A stretch of DNA of 41,327 bases, taken from positions 1 to 41,327 of the forward strand of contig JAPOYD010000150.1 of assembly GCA_026706735.1 (NCBI GenBank), in the 5' to 3' direction. Origin of the DNA: Nitrospinota bacterium. Lineage in GTDB: Bacteria; UBA8248. Shown here piece after piece: positions 1 to 7,460 of this stretch. Every line of letters starts with the position of its first letter. Positions within the stretch are counted from its first letter, which is position 1. The notes under the pieces are model-generated. The model saw only the letters and a list, made by a program, of their open reading frames with translations, was not told the DNA's origin and made no database searches. The position numbers and the translations under genes were made by a program.

Positions 1-55
1 ACAAATACAAAAACAAAGTCCCTGGATTCCGGCATGCGCCGGAATGACGATCAAA
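1..55. repeat. dispersed repeat, copy A
   Basis: This stretch nearly repeats positions 9887-9941, with two mismatches in 55 bases. Its core is a short dyad, ATTCCGGC and GCCGGAAT around a 4-base loop. A shorter fragment, GCCGGAATGACGATCA, recurs at 27598-27613. The copies lie in spacers, so this is probably a REP-like or MITE-derived intergenic repeat. The remaining spacer up to argH (56-222) shows no other gene. Confidence 0.75.
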
Positions 56-222
56 GACCACCTACGTGAACGAACCGCAAGGACTTTTCCAACAACCCGC
101 AAGCGGGGCGGGGCGATCCTCCATGATTTCCGTTTCCCCCGGTTGCCCTTGACGCCCGCTATCGTGTAAGCAGTTCTCTTTGCGTACCTTGGCGAAAGAT
201 CAGGTGCGCTGCGTGGCTCATC

Positions 223-1650
223 ATGGGAAGCAAGAAAATGGCGAAACGAGTTGCGAAGTCTCGGAAGACGAAATCCAATAAACCCTGGGGCGGGAGGTTC
301 CAGGGGGGGACGGACGCGCGCGCCGAGGCTTTCACCGAGAGCGTTTCGTTCGACTACCGTCTGGCGCCGTATGACGTCTTGGCTTCCATCGCCCACGCGG
401 AGATGCTGGGAGCGCAGGGCATTATTGCGAAAAAAGATGCCCGCTCCATCGTCTCAGGCCTCAAGGCCATTCTACGGGAAGTGGAGGCTGGCAAGTTCGA
501 GTTCCGGGCCGAGCTCGAAGACGTGCACATGAACGTCGAGGCGGCGCTCACGGAGCGAATCGGTGCCGCCGGCGGCAGGCTGCATACGGCCCGGAGCCGG
601 AACGACCAGGTGGCCACGTCGCTCAGGCTGTGGCTCAGAGACCGGGTCGACGAGACGCAGGAAGCGCTCTTGGCGCTCAGGCGCGCTCTTCTCGCGCAGG
701 CGGAAGCGCACGCCGGCACCGTGATGCCCGGCTACACGCATTTGCAGCGCGCGCAGCCCGTCTCGCTGGCGCATCATCTGCTCGCGTATACCCAGATGCT
801 CAGGCGCGACGGGGAGCGTTTCGCCCAGGTGCGCGAGCGCGTGAACGTTTTGCCGCTGGGGGCCGGGGCGCTGGCCGGCACGAGCCACCCGGTAGACAGG
901 AAAATGGTGGCGAAAAAGCTCGGGTTCGCCTCCGTCGCCGAGAACAGCATGGACGCGGTGAGCGACCGGGATTTCGCGCTCGAGTTCGCGTCCGCCGCCG
1001 CCATCGCCATGATGCACTTGAGCCGCCTGGGGGAGGAGGTCATCCTCTGGGCGAGCGGGGAGTTCGGCTTCGTGGAGCTGGCCGATTCGTTCGCGACGGG
1101 CAGCTCCCTGATGCCGCAGAAGAAAAACCCCGACGTGGCCGAGATCGTCCGGGCCAAGAGCGGGCGCGTGTTTGGAGATCTCATGGCCCTGCTCACCTTG
1201 ATGAAAGGGCTGCCGCTCACCTATAACCGCGATATGCAGGAGGACAAGGAATCCCTGTTCGACGCCGCGGATACCCTGCTGGCCTGTCTGGGGGTCATGG
1301 CGCCCATGGTCGAGTCCATGCGGTTCAGACCCGAGGCGATGGCTCAGGCCGCGGAAGGCGGGTACATGACGGCGACGGACCTGGCGGACGCCATGGTGCG
1401 GCGCGGGGTTCCGTTCAGGGAGGCGCACGAGGCGGCGGGGCGCGCCGTGCGAATCGCGGTCGACAAGGGAGTGGCCCTCGGGAAGTTGAGCGCCGAGGAC
1501 CTGAAAGAAGCGGACTCCCGGCTCGACGCGGGCGATCTGGCGGAAACGGATCTGGAGAAATCCCTGCGTGCGAGGAGCAGCGCGGGCGGGGCTTCTGTGA
1601 GAAGCGTGAGGGCCCAGATACGGGCCGAAAAAAAACGATTGGGAATATAG
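223..1650 (+). CDS. argH: argininosuccinate lyase
   Basis: Cytoplasmic enzyme of the last arginine step, splitting argininosuccinate into arginine and fumarate. The protein is 475 residues, the usual size plus a short Lys/Arg-rich N-terminal extension. The fumarase/aspartase superfamily signature GSSLMPQKKNPD lies near residues 293-304. A catalytic-His segment (GYTHLQRAQP) is near residue 170, and the substrate-binding HTARSRNDQV is also present. The start is uncertain: ATG 238 is in frame and has a purine-rich stretch just upstream, but ATG 223 is equally possible. The lptM-like gene begins 4 bases after the stop, followed by lysA and dapF, an order common in proteobacteria. No argG is visible upstream inside the window. 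Confidence 0.97.
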   Translation: MGSKKMAKRVAKSRKTKSNKPWGGRFQGGTDARAEAFTESVSFDYRLAPYDVLASIAHAEMLGAQGIIAKKDARSIVSGLKAILREVEAGKFEFRAELEDVHMNVEAALTERIGAAGGRLHTARSRNDQVATSLRLWLRDRVDETQEALLALRRALLAQAEAHAGTVMPGYTHLQRAQPVSLAHHLLAYTQMLRRDGERFAQVRERVNVLPLGAGALAGTSHPVDRKMVAKKLGFASVAENSMDAVSDRDFALEFASAAAIAMMHLSRLGEEVILWASGEFGFVELADSFATGSSLMPQKKNPDVAEIVRAKSGRVFGDLMALLTLMKGLPLTYNRDMQEDKESLFDAADTLLACLGVMAPMVESMRFRPEAMAQAAEGGYMTATDLADAMVRRGVPFREAHEAAGRAVRIAVDKGVALGKLSAEDLKEADSRLDAGDLAETDLEKSLRARSSAGGASVRSVRAQIRAEKKRLGI

Positions 1651-1654
1651 AGCG

Positions 1655-1771
1655 ATGAAGAGAATTCTACTGGCGGGCGTCCTGATCCTCGGGATGGCCT
1701 GCATGGCTGCGGGTTGCGGCGTCAAGGGACCGCCGAAACCCCCCGGGAGTCCGGTCGCCGGGAGTTTGTGA
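1655..1771 (+). CDS. lptM: small LptM/YifL-like lipoprotein
   Basis: A 38-residue protein with a basic start (MKR), a hydrophobic segment, and a lipobox-like MAAGC with Cys21 as the likely lipidated residue. The mature part is only 18 residues, begins CGVKGPPKPP and is Pro/Gly rich. Known LptM (YifL) proteins start their mature region with a GCGxKGP motif. LptM is an outer-membrane lipoprotein that assists LPS-transport assembly (LptD/LptE), and its gene typically sits just before lysA or dapF, as here. The Ala at lipobox -3 is weaker than the usual Leu. The mature part is shorter than in Escherichia coli, so the LPS role is inferred from motif and synteny. Confidence 0.75.
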   Translation: MKRILLAGVLILGMACMAAGCGVKGPPKPPGSPVAGSL

Positions 1772-1812
1772 GAACCCGGCGCTTCGCAGGACTCGGAAAG
1801 TGAGCTTTCAGA

Positions 1813-3090
1813 ATGCACCATTTCGAGTACAAAGACGGCGAGTTGTGCGCCGAAGACGTATCCCTGACGCGGCTGGCGGAGGAGGTGGGGACGCCTTTTT
1901 ACGTCTACAGCCACGAGACGCTTACGAGGCATTTCCGCGTCTTCGACGAGGCGTTCGCATCCGTCCCGCACCTCATCTGCTTCGCCATGAAGAGCAACTC
2001 GAACCTGGCGATACTCAGGCTGTTCGGCGCGATGGGCGGGGGGCTGGACATCGTATCGGGCGGGGAACTGTTCCGCGCGGTGAAGGCCCGGATGCCCCTC
2101 GATCGGGTCGTGTTCGCGGGCGTCGGCAAGTCGGATGAGGAGATCGCCTATGCGCTCGAAATGGGCGTTTTGTTGTTCAACGTGGAGAGCGAGGAGGAGT
2201 TGGTGAACATCGGCTCCGTGGCGAGCCGGGTGGGCAAGCAGGCGCAGGTCGCGATTCGGGTGAACCCCGACGTCGACCCCCAGACGCATCCCTACATCAC
2301 CACCGGCCTCAAGAAGAGCAAGTTCGGCATCGACATCAACCGGGCGCGGGAGCAGTACCGAACGGCGGCGAAGCTCGATGGCGTCGAACCCTCCGGCGTG
2401 CATTGCCATATCGGCAGCCAGATAACGACGAGCAGCCCGTTCGCCGATTCGGTGGAAATCGTGGCGCGGCTGGTGCGTGAGTTGCGCGGAGACGGCCACG
2501 ACATCCGCTACCTGAACCTGGGCGGCGGCCTCGGCATCACCTATCACGACGAGGCGCCGCCCCTGCCGAAAGACTACGCGGCGGCCATATTGCCGAAGCT
2601 CGAGGATTTGGGATGCACGCTCATTTTCGAGCCGGGCCGCGTCATCACGGGCAACGCAGGGGTGCTCGTCACGCGCGTGCTGTACGAGAAGGAAAATCCG
2701 GAGAAACGCTTCGTTATCATCGACGCCGGCATGAACGACTTGATCCGCCCCAGCCTCTATCAGGCATTCCAGGACGTGTGGCCCGTGGAGGAAGCGGCAA
2801 GGAGCCGCACGAAGCACATCACGGACCTGGTGGGCCCTGTATGCGAGAGCGGGGACTATCTGGCAAAGGACCGCGATCTGCCCGAGCTTCACCGCGACGA
2901 TCTGGTGGCCGTCATGAGTTCGGGCGCGTACGGCTTCACCATGGCGTCGAACTACAACTCGCGCCCCAGGCCGCCCGAGATTCTTGTGCGCGGGGACGAG
3001 TATCATATAATCAGGGAGCGCGAGACGTACGACGACCTCGTTCGCGGCGAGCACATACCGGCATTCATCGAAGAAAGGCGGATTCCGTGA
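1813..3090 (+). CDS. lysA: diaminopimelate decarboxylase
   Basis: PLP enzyme that decarboxylates meso-diaminopimelate to lysine, the last step of the pathway. The 425 residues match the family length. An N-terminal alanine-racemase-like barrel carries the PLP lysine K60 in FAMKSN. HCHIGSQ starts at about residue 197, the Gly-rich phosphate-binding segment NLGGGLGI follows, and EPGR is also present. The C-terminal domain holds CESGD with Cys344, which contributes to the active site across the dimer. It ends in GTGA, where the dapF start codon overlaps the lysA stop, so the two are translationally coupled. Confidence 0.97.
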   Translation: MHHFEYKDGELCAEDVSLTRLAEEVGTPFYVYSHETLTRHFRVFDEAFASVPHLICFAMKSNSNLAILRLFGAMGGGLDIVSGGELFRAVKARMPLDRVVFAGVGKSDEEIAYALEMGVLLFNVESEEELVNIGSVASRVGKQAQVAIRVNPDVDPQTHPYITTGLKKSKFGIDINRAREQYRTAAKLDGVEPSGVHCHIGSQITTSSPFADSVEIVARLVRELRGDGHDIRYLNLGGGLGITYHDEAPPLPKDYAAAILPKLEDLGCTLIFEPGRVITGNAGVLVTRVLYEKENPEKRFVIIDAGMNDLIRPSLYQAFQDVWPVEEAARSRTKHITDLVGPVCESGDYLAKDRDLPELHRDDLVAVMSSGAYGFTMASNYNSRPRPPEILVRGDEYHIIRERETYDDLVRGEHIPAFIEERRIP

Positions 3091-3911
3091 GCAGAATCGC
3101 TTTTACCAAGTTCAGCGGAAGCGGCAACGATTTCATATTCATCGACAACAGGAACCTGGAGCACCGGGCCGATGAGATGATCGATTTCGTCAAGAGGGTC
3201 TGCCGCAGGGGCCAGTCCGTGGGTGCGGACGGGCTGATGTTCATCGAACCGAGCGATCGGGCCGATTTCAAGTGGCGGTTCTTCAACGCCGACGGCTCGG
3301 AGGGCGAGATGTGCGGGAACGGCGGGCGCTGCGCCGCGCGCTTTGCCAAAGAGCTGGGCATCGCGGCGGATTCGGTGTCGTTCGAGACCATCGCGGGCGT
3401 CATTGACGCGACGATGAACGGCTCGAGGGTCAAGCTGCGGATGACCCAGCCCTTTGATTACCGGGCAGGCATTGAACTTGAGGCCAACGGAAGGGGAGTG
3501 GTGGTCGATCACCTGAATACCGGCGTCCCCCATGCGGTGGAATTCATGAGCGACGTGGAGTCCGTGGACATCGTGGGCGATGGCCGGGCGATCCGCACCC
3601 ACGATGCCTTTGCGCCCGCGGGCGCGAATGCGAACTTCGCCCGGGTGGGCGGGGAGAATTCGGTAATCTTGAGAACCTATGAGCGGGGCGTGGAGAACGA
3701 GACCCTGGCATGCGGCACGGGCGCGGTGGCGACGGCGATACTCGCCGCGGCGCGCGGGCTCGTGAGCGCTCCGGTGGACGTGAACGTGCGCAGCGGCGAA
3801 ATCCTCAAAATCTATTTCGAGGGCGCAGGATCAGATGTGCGCGACGTCTACATGGAAGGGGAGACCCGGCTCGTCTACGAGGGGGAGATGACGGAAGAGG
3901 CCCTGCTGTGA
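3087..3911 (+). CDS. dapF: diaminopimelate epimerase
   Basis: Cofactor-independent epimerase converting LL- to meso-diaminopimelate for lysine and peptidoglycan. It has 274 residues with the two catalytic cysteines in place: C76 in MCGNGGR and C209 in ACGTGA. The N-terminal TKFSGSGNDF is typical. The start is GTG 3087, overlapping the lysA stop. The open frame extends far upstream inside lysA, but the homologous protein begins at SRIAFTKF, which supports this start. It is followed after 22 bases by the AT-rich reverse transcriptase gene, where dapA would be expected in many genomes. Confidence 0.97.
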   Translation: MSRIAFTKFSGSGNDFIFIDNRNLEHRADEMIDFVKRVCRRGQSVGADGLMFIEPSDRADFKWRFFNADGSEGEMCGNGGRCAARFAKELGIAADSVSFETIAGVIDATMNGSRVKLRMTQPFDYRAGIELEANGRGVVVDHLNTGVPHAVEFMSDVESVDIVGDGRAIRTHDAFAPAGANANFARVGGENSVILRTYERGVENETLACGTGAVATAILAAARGLVSAPVDVNVRSGEILKIYFEGAGSDVRDVYMEGETRLVYEGEMTEEALL

Positions 3912-3933
3912 ATGAATTTTGGGTATCTAAATA

Positions 3934-5511
3934 GTGAAACCACAAGACGCTGCAAAACTGTCCTTAAAGAATGTTTTAAAAGATGGCATTGATGATGTTT
4001 TTGAAAAACCCTTCGAACTCGATTTGATTCGCTCCAATCAAAAATTGCAAGAAGAAATAATAAAACGAATAACCAAATGTTTGAATGGGAAATCCTTTCA
4101 AGCACTTGCTATTGGCTCACCAATCTATATGCACAGGCCAAAGAGTAAACCTTTTGACTACAGACGATGTGCTTTGTTGGATCCAATTGATGCGATGAAA
4201 TATCTTGCATTGACTTTAATGGCTGCCGAAAAAATTGAATCAAGTCGCATTCCCCCCAATAGACGAAGGGTATTTTCATATCGTTTCAAACCACAAGGTC
4301 AAAACATATTTAATCAGAAACTCACTTATCAAGCTTTTCAAAAAAGACATTCACAAAAATTAAACGCTTCTAAAACACCGATTATCGTATACTGTGACAT
4401 TGCTAACTTTTATGATCGTCTAAATCTTCATCGGTTAGAGTCGGTACTTCACTCCATCGATATTGAGCCGTGGCTTATCAATACAATAAATGAGTTGTTA
4501 TTTTTTTGGTCCAACAGAGATTCTTATGGGCTTCCCGTAGGAGGTAATGCCAGCCGAATATTAGCAGAAGCCGCTCTAATTGAAGTTGACAATTTCCTGC
4601 TTGCGAGAGACGTGGATTTTATCCGGTTTGTAGATGATTATCGACTTTTTGCGCCAAACATAGAGATTGCTCACCATTGGCTAGTCCTTCTTATGGAAAG
4701 GCTTAGCATGGAAGGTCTTTCGATTAACTCTGGAAAGACCAGTATTGTTGATGGAGCAGAACTAAAAAAAGAACGAGAAGAAGAAACGACAGGGCCTGTC
4801 CGAATAATTGCTGGGTATGGGGGTTCTATTCCGACTAAATTTCGCCAGCCATCAAGCAGAGAAAAGGAAAGACTTGGTGATATTGATGTTGATGACGCAA
4901 TTGAGAAAGCAGCAGAGCAGACAATAATTACCGCAGATCAAATGAAGGATTTAATTAAAGCAATTGCCTATCAAGAACGCTATGAGGATATCCCTCGACT
5001 TATTAGGTTGCTAAAACGATATCCTCAATTTCTGCTTTTTTTTGTAGATATGTTGATTAAAAATGCTTCTGAAATTCCTGCAAACTTGAAAAATAAAACT
5101 AGAGATTTACTATCAAATTGGTTCAAAAAATTAGAACTGCAACCTGAGTTTTTATCCATTTCTTTTGCCAAGATTCTCACTGATGACAATTATTTAGATA
5201 AAGATATTGTCATAAACTATTTCCGAAATATGCGAAGAAACGCAGGTGCATATGTTGGGCGAGTCGTTATAGAGAAGCTAATTCCTCATTTATCTCGGGG
5301 AGAAGTATTGGAGTTAAGAAATTATTATGATAGAGCCAATGACTGGGAGCGAAGAGCAATCATTCATATGGTGAATGAAAGGCTTCCTGATACGGAAAAA
5401 AGACCTTGGCTCAAGAATGTGAAGAATCGCGAGCGAAAAAATCTTTTGTCTATTGAAATTTTTGAAAAGTTTGGAGAAAAGAAGAAAAGCAAAAGAAGCC
5501 GAAAAAGATAG
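3934..5511 (+). CDS. UG/Abi-type reverse transcriptase, putative anti-phage
   Basis: A 525-residue RNA-directed DNA polymerase. Seen directly: motif A at 153-163 with D155 (CDIANFYDRL), motif B at 199-212 (GLPVGGNASRILAE), motif C at 232-235 (FVDD, D234 and D235), and motif D at 261-269 (GLSINSGKT). All three catalytic aspartates are intact. Residues from about 300 to the end are mostly helical-looking and end in a Lys/Arg-rich tail. An RT followed by an alpha-helical repeat region is the layout of the UG/Abi reverse transcriptases, many of which are phage-defence proteins (AbiA, AbiK, DRT types). The N-terminal LSLKNVLKDGIDDVFEKPFE also resembles that group. The start is GTG 3934, because TAA at 3928-3930 closes the frame upstream; there is no strong Shine-Dalgarno sequence. 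The gene is strikingly AT-rich with Asn/Lys/Ile codons ending in A or T, against a GC-rich background, which suggests horizontal gain. No intron, HNH or maturase domain is visible. The exact UG class cannot be fixed here. Confidence 0.85.
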   Translation: MKPQDAAKLSLKNVLKDGIDDVFEKPFELDLIRSNQKLQEEIIKRITKCLNGKSFQALAIGSPIYMHRPKSKPFDYRRCALLDPIDAMKYLALTLMAAEKIESSRIPPNRRRVFSYRFKPQGQNIFNQKLTYQAFQKRHSQKLNASKTPIIVYCDIANFYDRLNLHRLESVLHSIDIEPWLINTINELLFFWSNRDSYGLPVGGNASRILAEAALIEVDNFLLARDVDFIRFVDDYRLFAPNIEIAHHWLVLLMERLSMEGLSINSGKTSIVDGAELKKEREEETTGPVRIIAGYGGSIPTKFRQPSSREKERLGDIDVDDAIEKAAEQTIITADQMKDLIKAIAYQERYEDIPRLIRLLKRYPQFLLFFVDMLIKNASEIPANLKNKTRDLLSNWFKKLELQPEFLSISFAKILTDDNYLDKDIVINYFRNMRRNAGAYVGRVVIEKLIPHLSRGEVLELRNYYDRANDWERRAIIHMVNERLPDTEKRPWLKNVKNRERKNLLSIEIFEKFGEKKKSKRSRKR

Positions 5512-5525
5512 AATAATTCTAATCG

Positions 5526-5681
5526 TCAGAATTTCTCTAAAGATACCGGGTGGGAAAAATCGTCCCGCCGGAGTTCTCTCAGGAGAAGGCACACCATCCC
5601 CGTCGTGATGAGGATGGCGCTAATCAGGGCGAAATCGAGTAGATCGTAACCGGCGTATACCTCATACATCAAAATCCACAT
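5526..5681 (-). CDS. possible 51-residue single-span membrane protein
   Basis: A short reading frame from ATG 5681 to TGA 5526 with GGAG six bases before the start. The product begins MWILMYEVYAGYDLLDFALI, continues through a hydrophobic stretch (about residues 16-34, ALISAILITTGMVCLLL), and ends in a charged tail (RELRRDD). The base composition matches the GC-rich host rather than the adjacent reverse transcriptase. It lies on the same strand as the stress operon, downstream of its hairpin. No family is recognised, and coding status rests only on the RBS, the TM segment and composition. Confidence 0.4.
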   Translation of the reverse strand: MWILMYEVYAGYDLLDFALISAILITTGMVCLLLRELRRDDFSHPVSLEKF

Positions 5682-5707
5682 GGCGGCTCCAACCGATGGG
5701 CCCGGAG

Positions 5708-5743
5708 GCCCCGGGGCATGGTTTTCACGCCATGCCCCGGGGC
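5708..5743. terminator. perfect 14-bp hairpin after the stress operon
   Basis: GCCCCGGGGCATGG and its exact reverse complement flank an 8-base loop. On the - strand the hairpin lies 10 bases after the stop of the Spy-like gene. No T-run follows on either strand, so it is not a classical intrinsic terminator. It may be a transcript-end stabiliser or a non-canonical terminator. Confidence 0.5.
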
Positions 5744-5753
5744 GTCGGGATGT

Positions 5754-6368
5754 CTAGTAGGTCTGGGGTTTGTTCTTCGAACCGTGGTCTTCGAACATCT
5801 GTTTATGGAACCTGGATCCCCAGCCGGGACGCTTCCGGGCGATTTTCGACAGCTGCTTCTGCTGGTCGTCGTTCAGGACGGATTTCCCCTCCTGAATCGC
5901 CTTTAAGCGCGCAATTCTCAAATCCACCCGCATGTTCGAGATCTCGCGGATTTTCTTCTCCACGTCGACGAGGTCGACTTTCTCGGCGTCGAGCGCGCGT
6001 TTGAGGTCGACTCCGCGGGCCTTGATTTCAGCGCTTTCTTTCACCGACTTCTTGGAGAACGCGTCCCGGATGTCCTTGAGGCGTTTCATCTGATCGTCGG
6101 TGAGCTTGAGCTCTTCGTGGTTCCTGAGCGCGATGGAAACCAGCGGGCGCGCCGAGAAGGGCCGCGGGCCGCGCATTCCGCGGCGTCCCCGGTGGCGGGG
6201 GCCGAAGAAATGCGCGTCTTCCATCATCTTTTCGATGATTTGCGGAAAATTCGGCGCGGGAGCCCGGGAAGATTCATCATCGGCGGCCCAGGATGCGCCG
6301 ACGAGACCAAGGCTGAGGACGGCGGCCAAGACGGCTGTCGAAAAGGTACGGCGTTTGTGGCGTTTCAT
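5754..6368 (-). CDS. Spy/CpxP-like periplasmic LTxxQ protein
   Basis: A 204-residue exported protein. The start is ATG 6368, with GGAGG 9 bases upstream; the frame stays open further upstream but without a signal peptide. Residues 1-28 are a signal peptide (MKRHKRR then a hydrophobic core, ending GASWA). The mature protein has an LKLTDDQMKRLKDI segment, the LTxxQ motif of the Spy/CpxP family, followed by Lys/Arg-rich long helices and a second, similar helix (SVLNDDQQKQLSKI). Family members are periplasmic chaperones or stress-pathway inhibitors. It is the last gene of an operon led by the ECF sigma factor, so it is plausibly a regulon product or feedback element. The His/Arg/Gly-rich stretch HFFGPRHRGRRG could bind metal, but that is inference. 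Confidence 0.8.
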   Translation of the reverse strand: MKRHKRRTFSTAVLAAVLSLGLVGASWAADDESSRAPAPNFPQIIEKMMEDAHFFGPRHRGRRGMRGPRPFSARPLVSIALRNHEELKLTDDQMKRLKDIRDAFSKKSVKESAEIKARGVDLKRALDAEKVDLVDVEKKIREISNMRVDLRIARLKAIQEGKSVLNDDQQKQLSKIARKRPGWGSRFHKQMFEDHGSKNKPQTY

Positions 6369-6432
6369 GTTCGATTTCCTCCGGTGTGGCGTTCGTGTTT
6401 CATTCTGTGGCGGCGTTGCTTCCTGCATGAAC

Positions 6433-6984
6433 TTACTGCTTCTTCGACTGACCGGCCGGGTCGTCTGGGCGGTGCTTTCTGTACTTCCTCCATCTGCGTT
6501 TGCGTCTTTCCTCTCTTCTTTTCTCGAATTTCTGAACCATCTCGTCGAAAGATGTTTTCTGCGCATCGTCCAGGAAAGAGCGCACGTCTTTGCGTATTTC
6601 CTGCATGATGGAGTTGATCTGCGGCCTCATTTGGCTCCTGATGTCGCGTATCCGCTCGTAATGGCGCTCGAGCGCGCGGTCCACGTTCGTCCGCTGCGCG
6701 GGGTTCAGGTTCAAGTCACGTTCCAGGCGGCGCATGAAGCGTCTTTCACCCCTGGAGCGGCGTCTGGCGCTTTCGGCTTCTCTGGCGCGTTGGGAGCGGA
6801 CTATGGACGCCGAGAGTCCTTTGGTTTCGGTGCGGGACTTCATGACGCGGGAGGTGTATTCCTTATGAAACTTGTATTCCGCGAATTTATGTCCGCCGAC
6901 ATAGCCGGTGCCCGCGCCCGCCAGGAACACGATCAACAGCACCGCCGACGCCTTCATGAATTCTTTCGTGAACCAGTTTTTCAT
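6433..6984 (-). CDS. membrane-anchored heavy-metal-sensor-like protein
   Basis: A 183-residue protein with an N-terminal membrane segment (about residues 11-31, ASAVLLIVFLAGAGTGYVGG) and a long, highly charged helical periplasmic part. The core (residues about 80-150) has LNLNPAQRTNVDRALERHYE and FLDDAQKTSFDEMVQKFEKR. This pattern is shared by CnrR/ZraP-type periplasmic metal-sensor and Spy-like proteins. The C-terminus is very basic (RREERRKRRWRKYRKH). It lies 17 bases downstream of the anti-sigma gene and 64 bases before the Spy-like gene, so it is probably co-transcribed and may tune the sigma/anti-sigma switch. No Cys is seen, so metal binding, if any, would use His/Asp/Glu. Confidence 0.7.
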   Translation of the reverse strand: MKNWFTKEFMKASAVLLIVFLAGAGTGYVGGHKFAEYKFHKEYTSRVMKSRTETKGLSASIVRSQRAREAESARRRSRGERRFMRRLERDLNLNPAQRTNVDRALERHYERIRDIRSQMRPQINSIMQEIRKDVRSFLDDAQKTSFDEMVQKFEKRREERRKRRWRKYRKHRPDDPAGQSKKQ

Positions 6985-7001
6985 CGTCTCAATCTCACAG
7001 G

Positions 7002-7460
7002 CTAACGCTCTTGCGAGCCGTAGGCAACGAATTGAAGCAAATCTTCGCCCCTCTGCGCCTCGAGTTCGCCCCCGATCATCACAATGGGGTTCAGGGGATT
7101 CCTGTCTGTATAAAGGGCCAATACCGCCTCGCGTTCCAGGATGCGCGCCTGCCGCCTCTCGACGCCCTGGCTCCAGAAAAGGCTCGCAACGATGAGCAGA
7201 ACGCCCAGGGCCGCCACGGCGAATCTCGGCCCCGTAGCGGCCAACGCCGCGGTGAAGGAGAAGGCGCCCTGGGCTTGCCCTTCATGGGCGGCGAGCTGGG
7301 GGCGCAGCTTCTCCCAGAGCTTATCGTCGGGCGCTGGCGCATCATCGCGCGCGGCCTCGAACAGGGCCTTGAGTTCCGCGACCGTCTCGTCTTCCTGACG
7401 GGGGGCGTCCCAGTCCTGTGTGCTTCGACCTCTGTTAAAAATGTTTTCCCACCAGCGCAT
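7002..7460 (-). CDS. probable anti-sigma factor, single TM
   Basis: A 152-residue protein starting at ATG 7460, whose first base overlaps the sigma-factor stop (TGATG); GGGAGG is nearby upstream. An in-frame GTG at 7463 is a less likely start. A cytoplasmic-looking acidic N-terminal half (TVAELKALFEAARDDAPAPDDKLWEKL) is followed by one membrane helix (about residues 80-96, FAVAALGVLLIVASLFW) and a short periplasmic C-terminus. Size, topology and translational coupling to an ECF sigma factor are typical of anti-sigma factors. No zinc-binding HxxxCxxC motif is present, so it is not a ZAS-type anti-sigma. The function is inferred from context. Confidence 0.7.
   Translation of the reverse strand: MRWWENIFNRGRSTQDWDAPRQEDETVAELKALFEAARDDAPAPDDKLWEKLRPQLAAHEGQAQGAFSFTAALAATGPRFAVAALGVLLIVASLFWSQGVERRQARILEREAVLALYTDRNPLNPIVMIGGELEAQRGEDLLQFVAYGSQER

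Noticed and set aside
472-3054. An 860-codon - strand open frame opposite argH and lysA
   Set aside because: It is antisense to two clear genes, has the odd His/Arg-rich composition of a GC-rich shadow frame and no family similarity.
3934-5511. Reverse transcriptase as part of a retron, DGR or group II intron
   Set aside because: No maturase or HNH domain, intron ends, template/variable repeats or msr/msd-like inverted repeat were found. RNA search not run, so a hidden ncRNA cannot be excluded.
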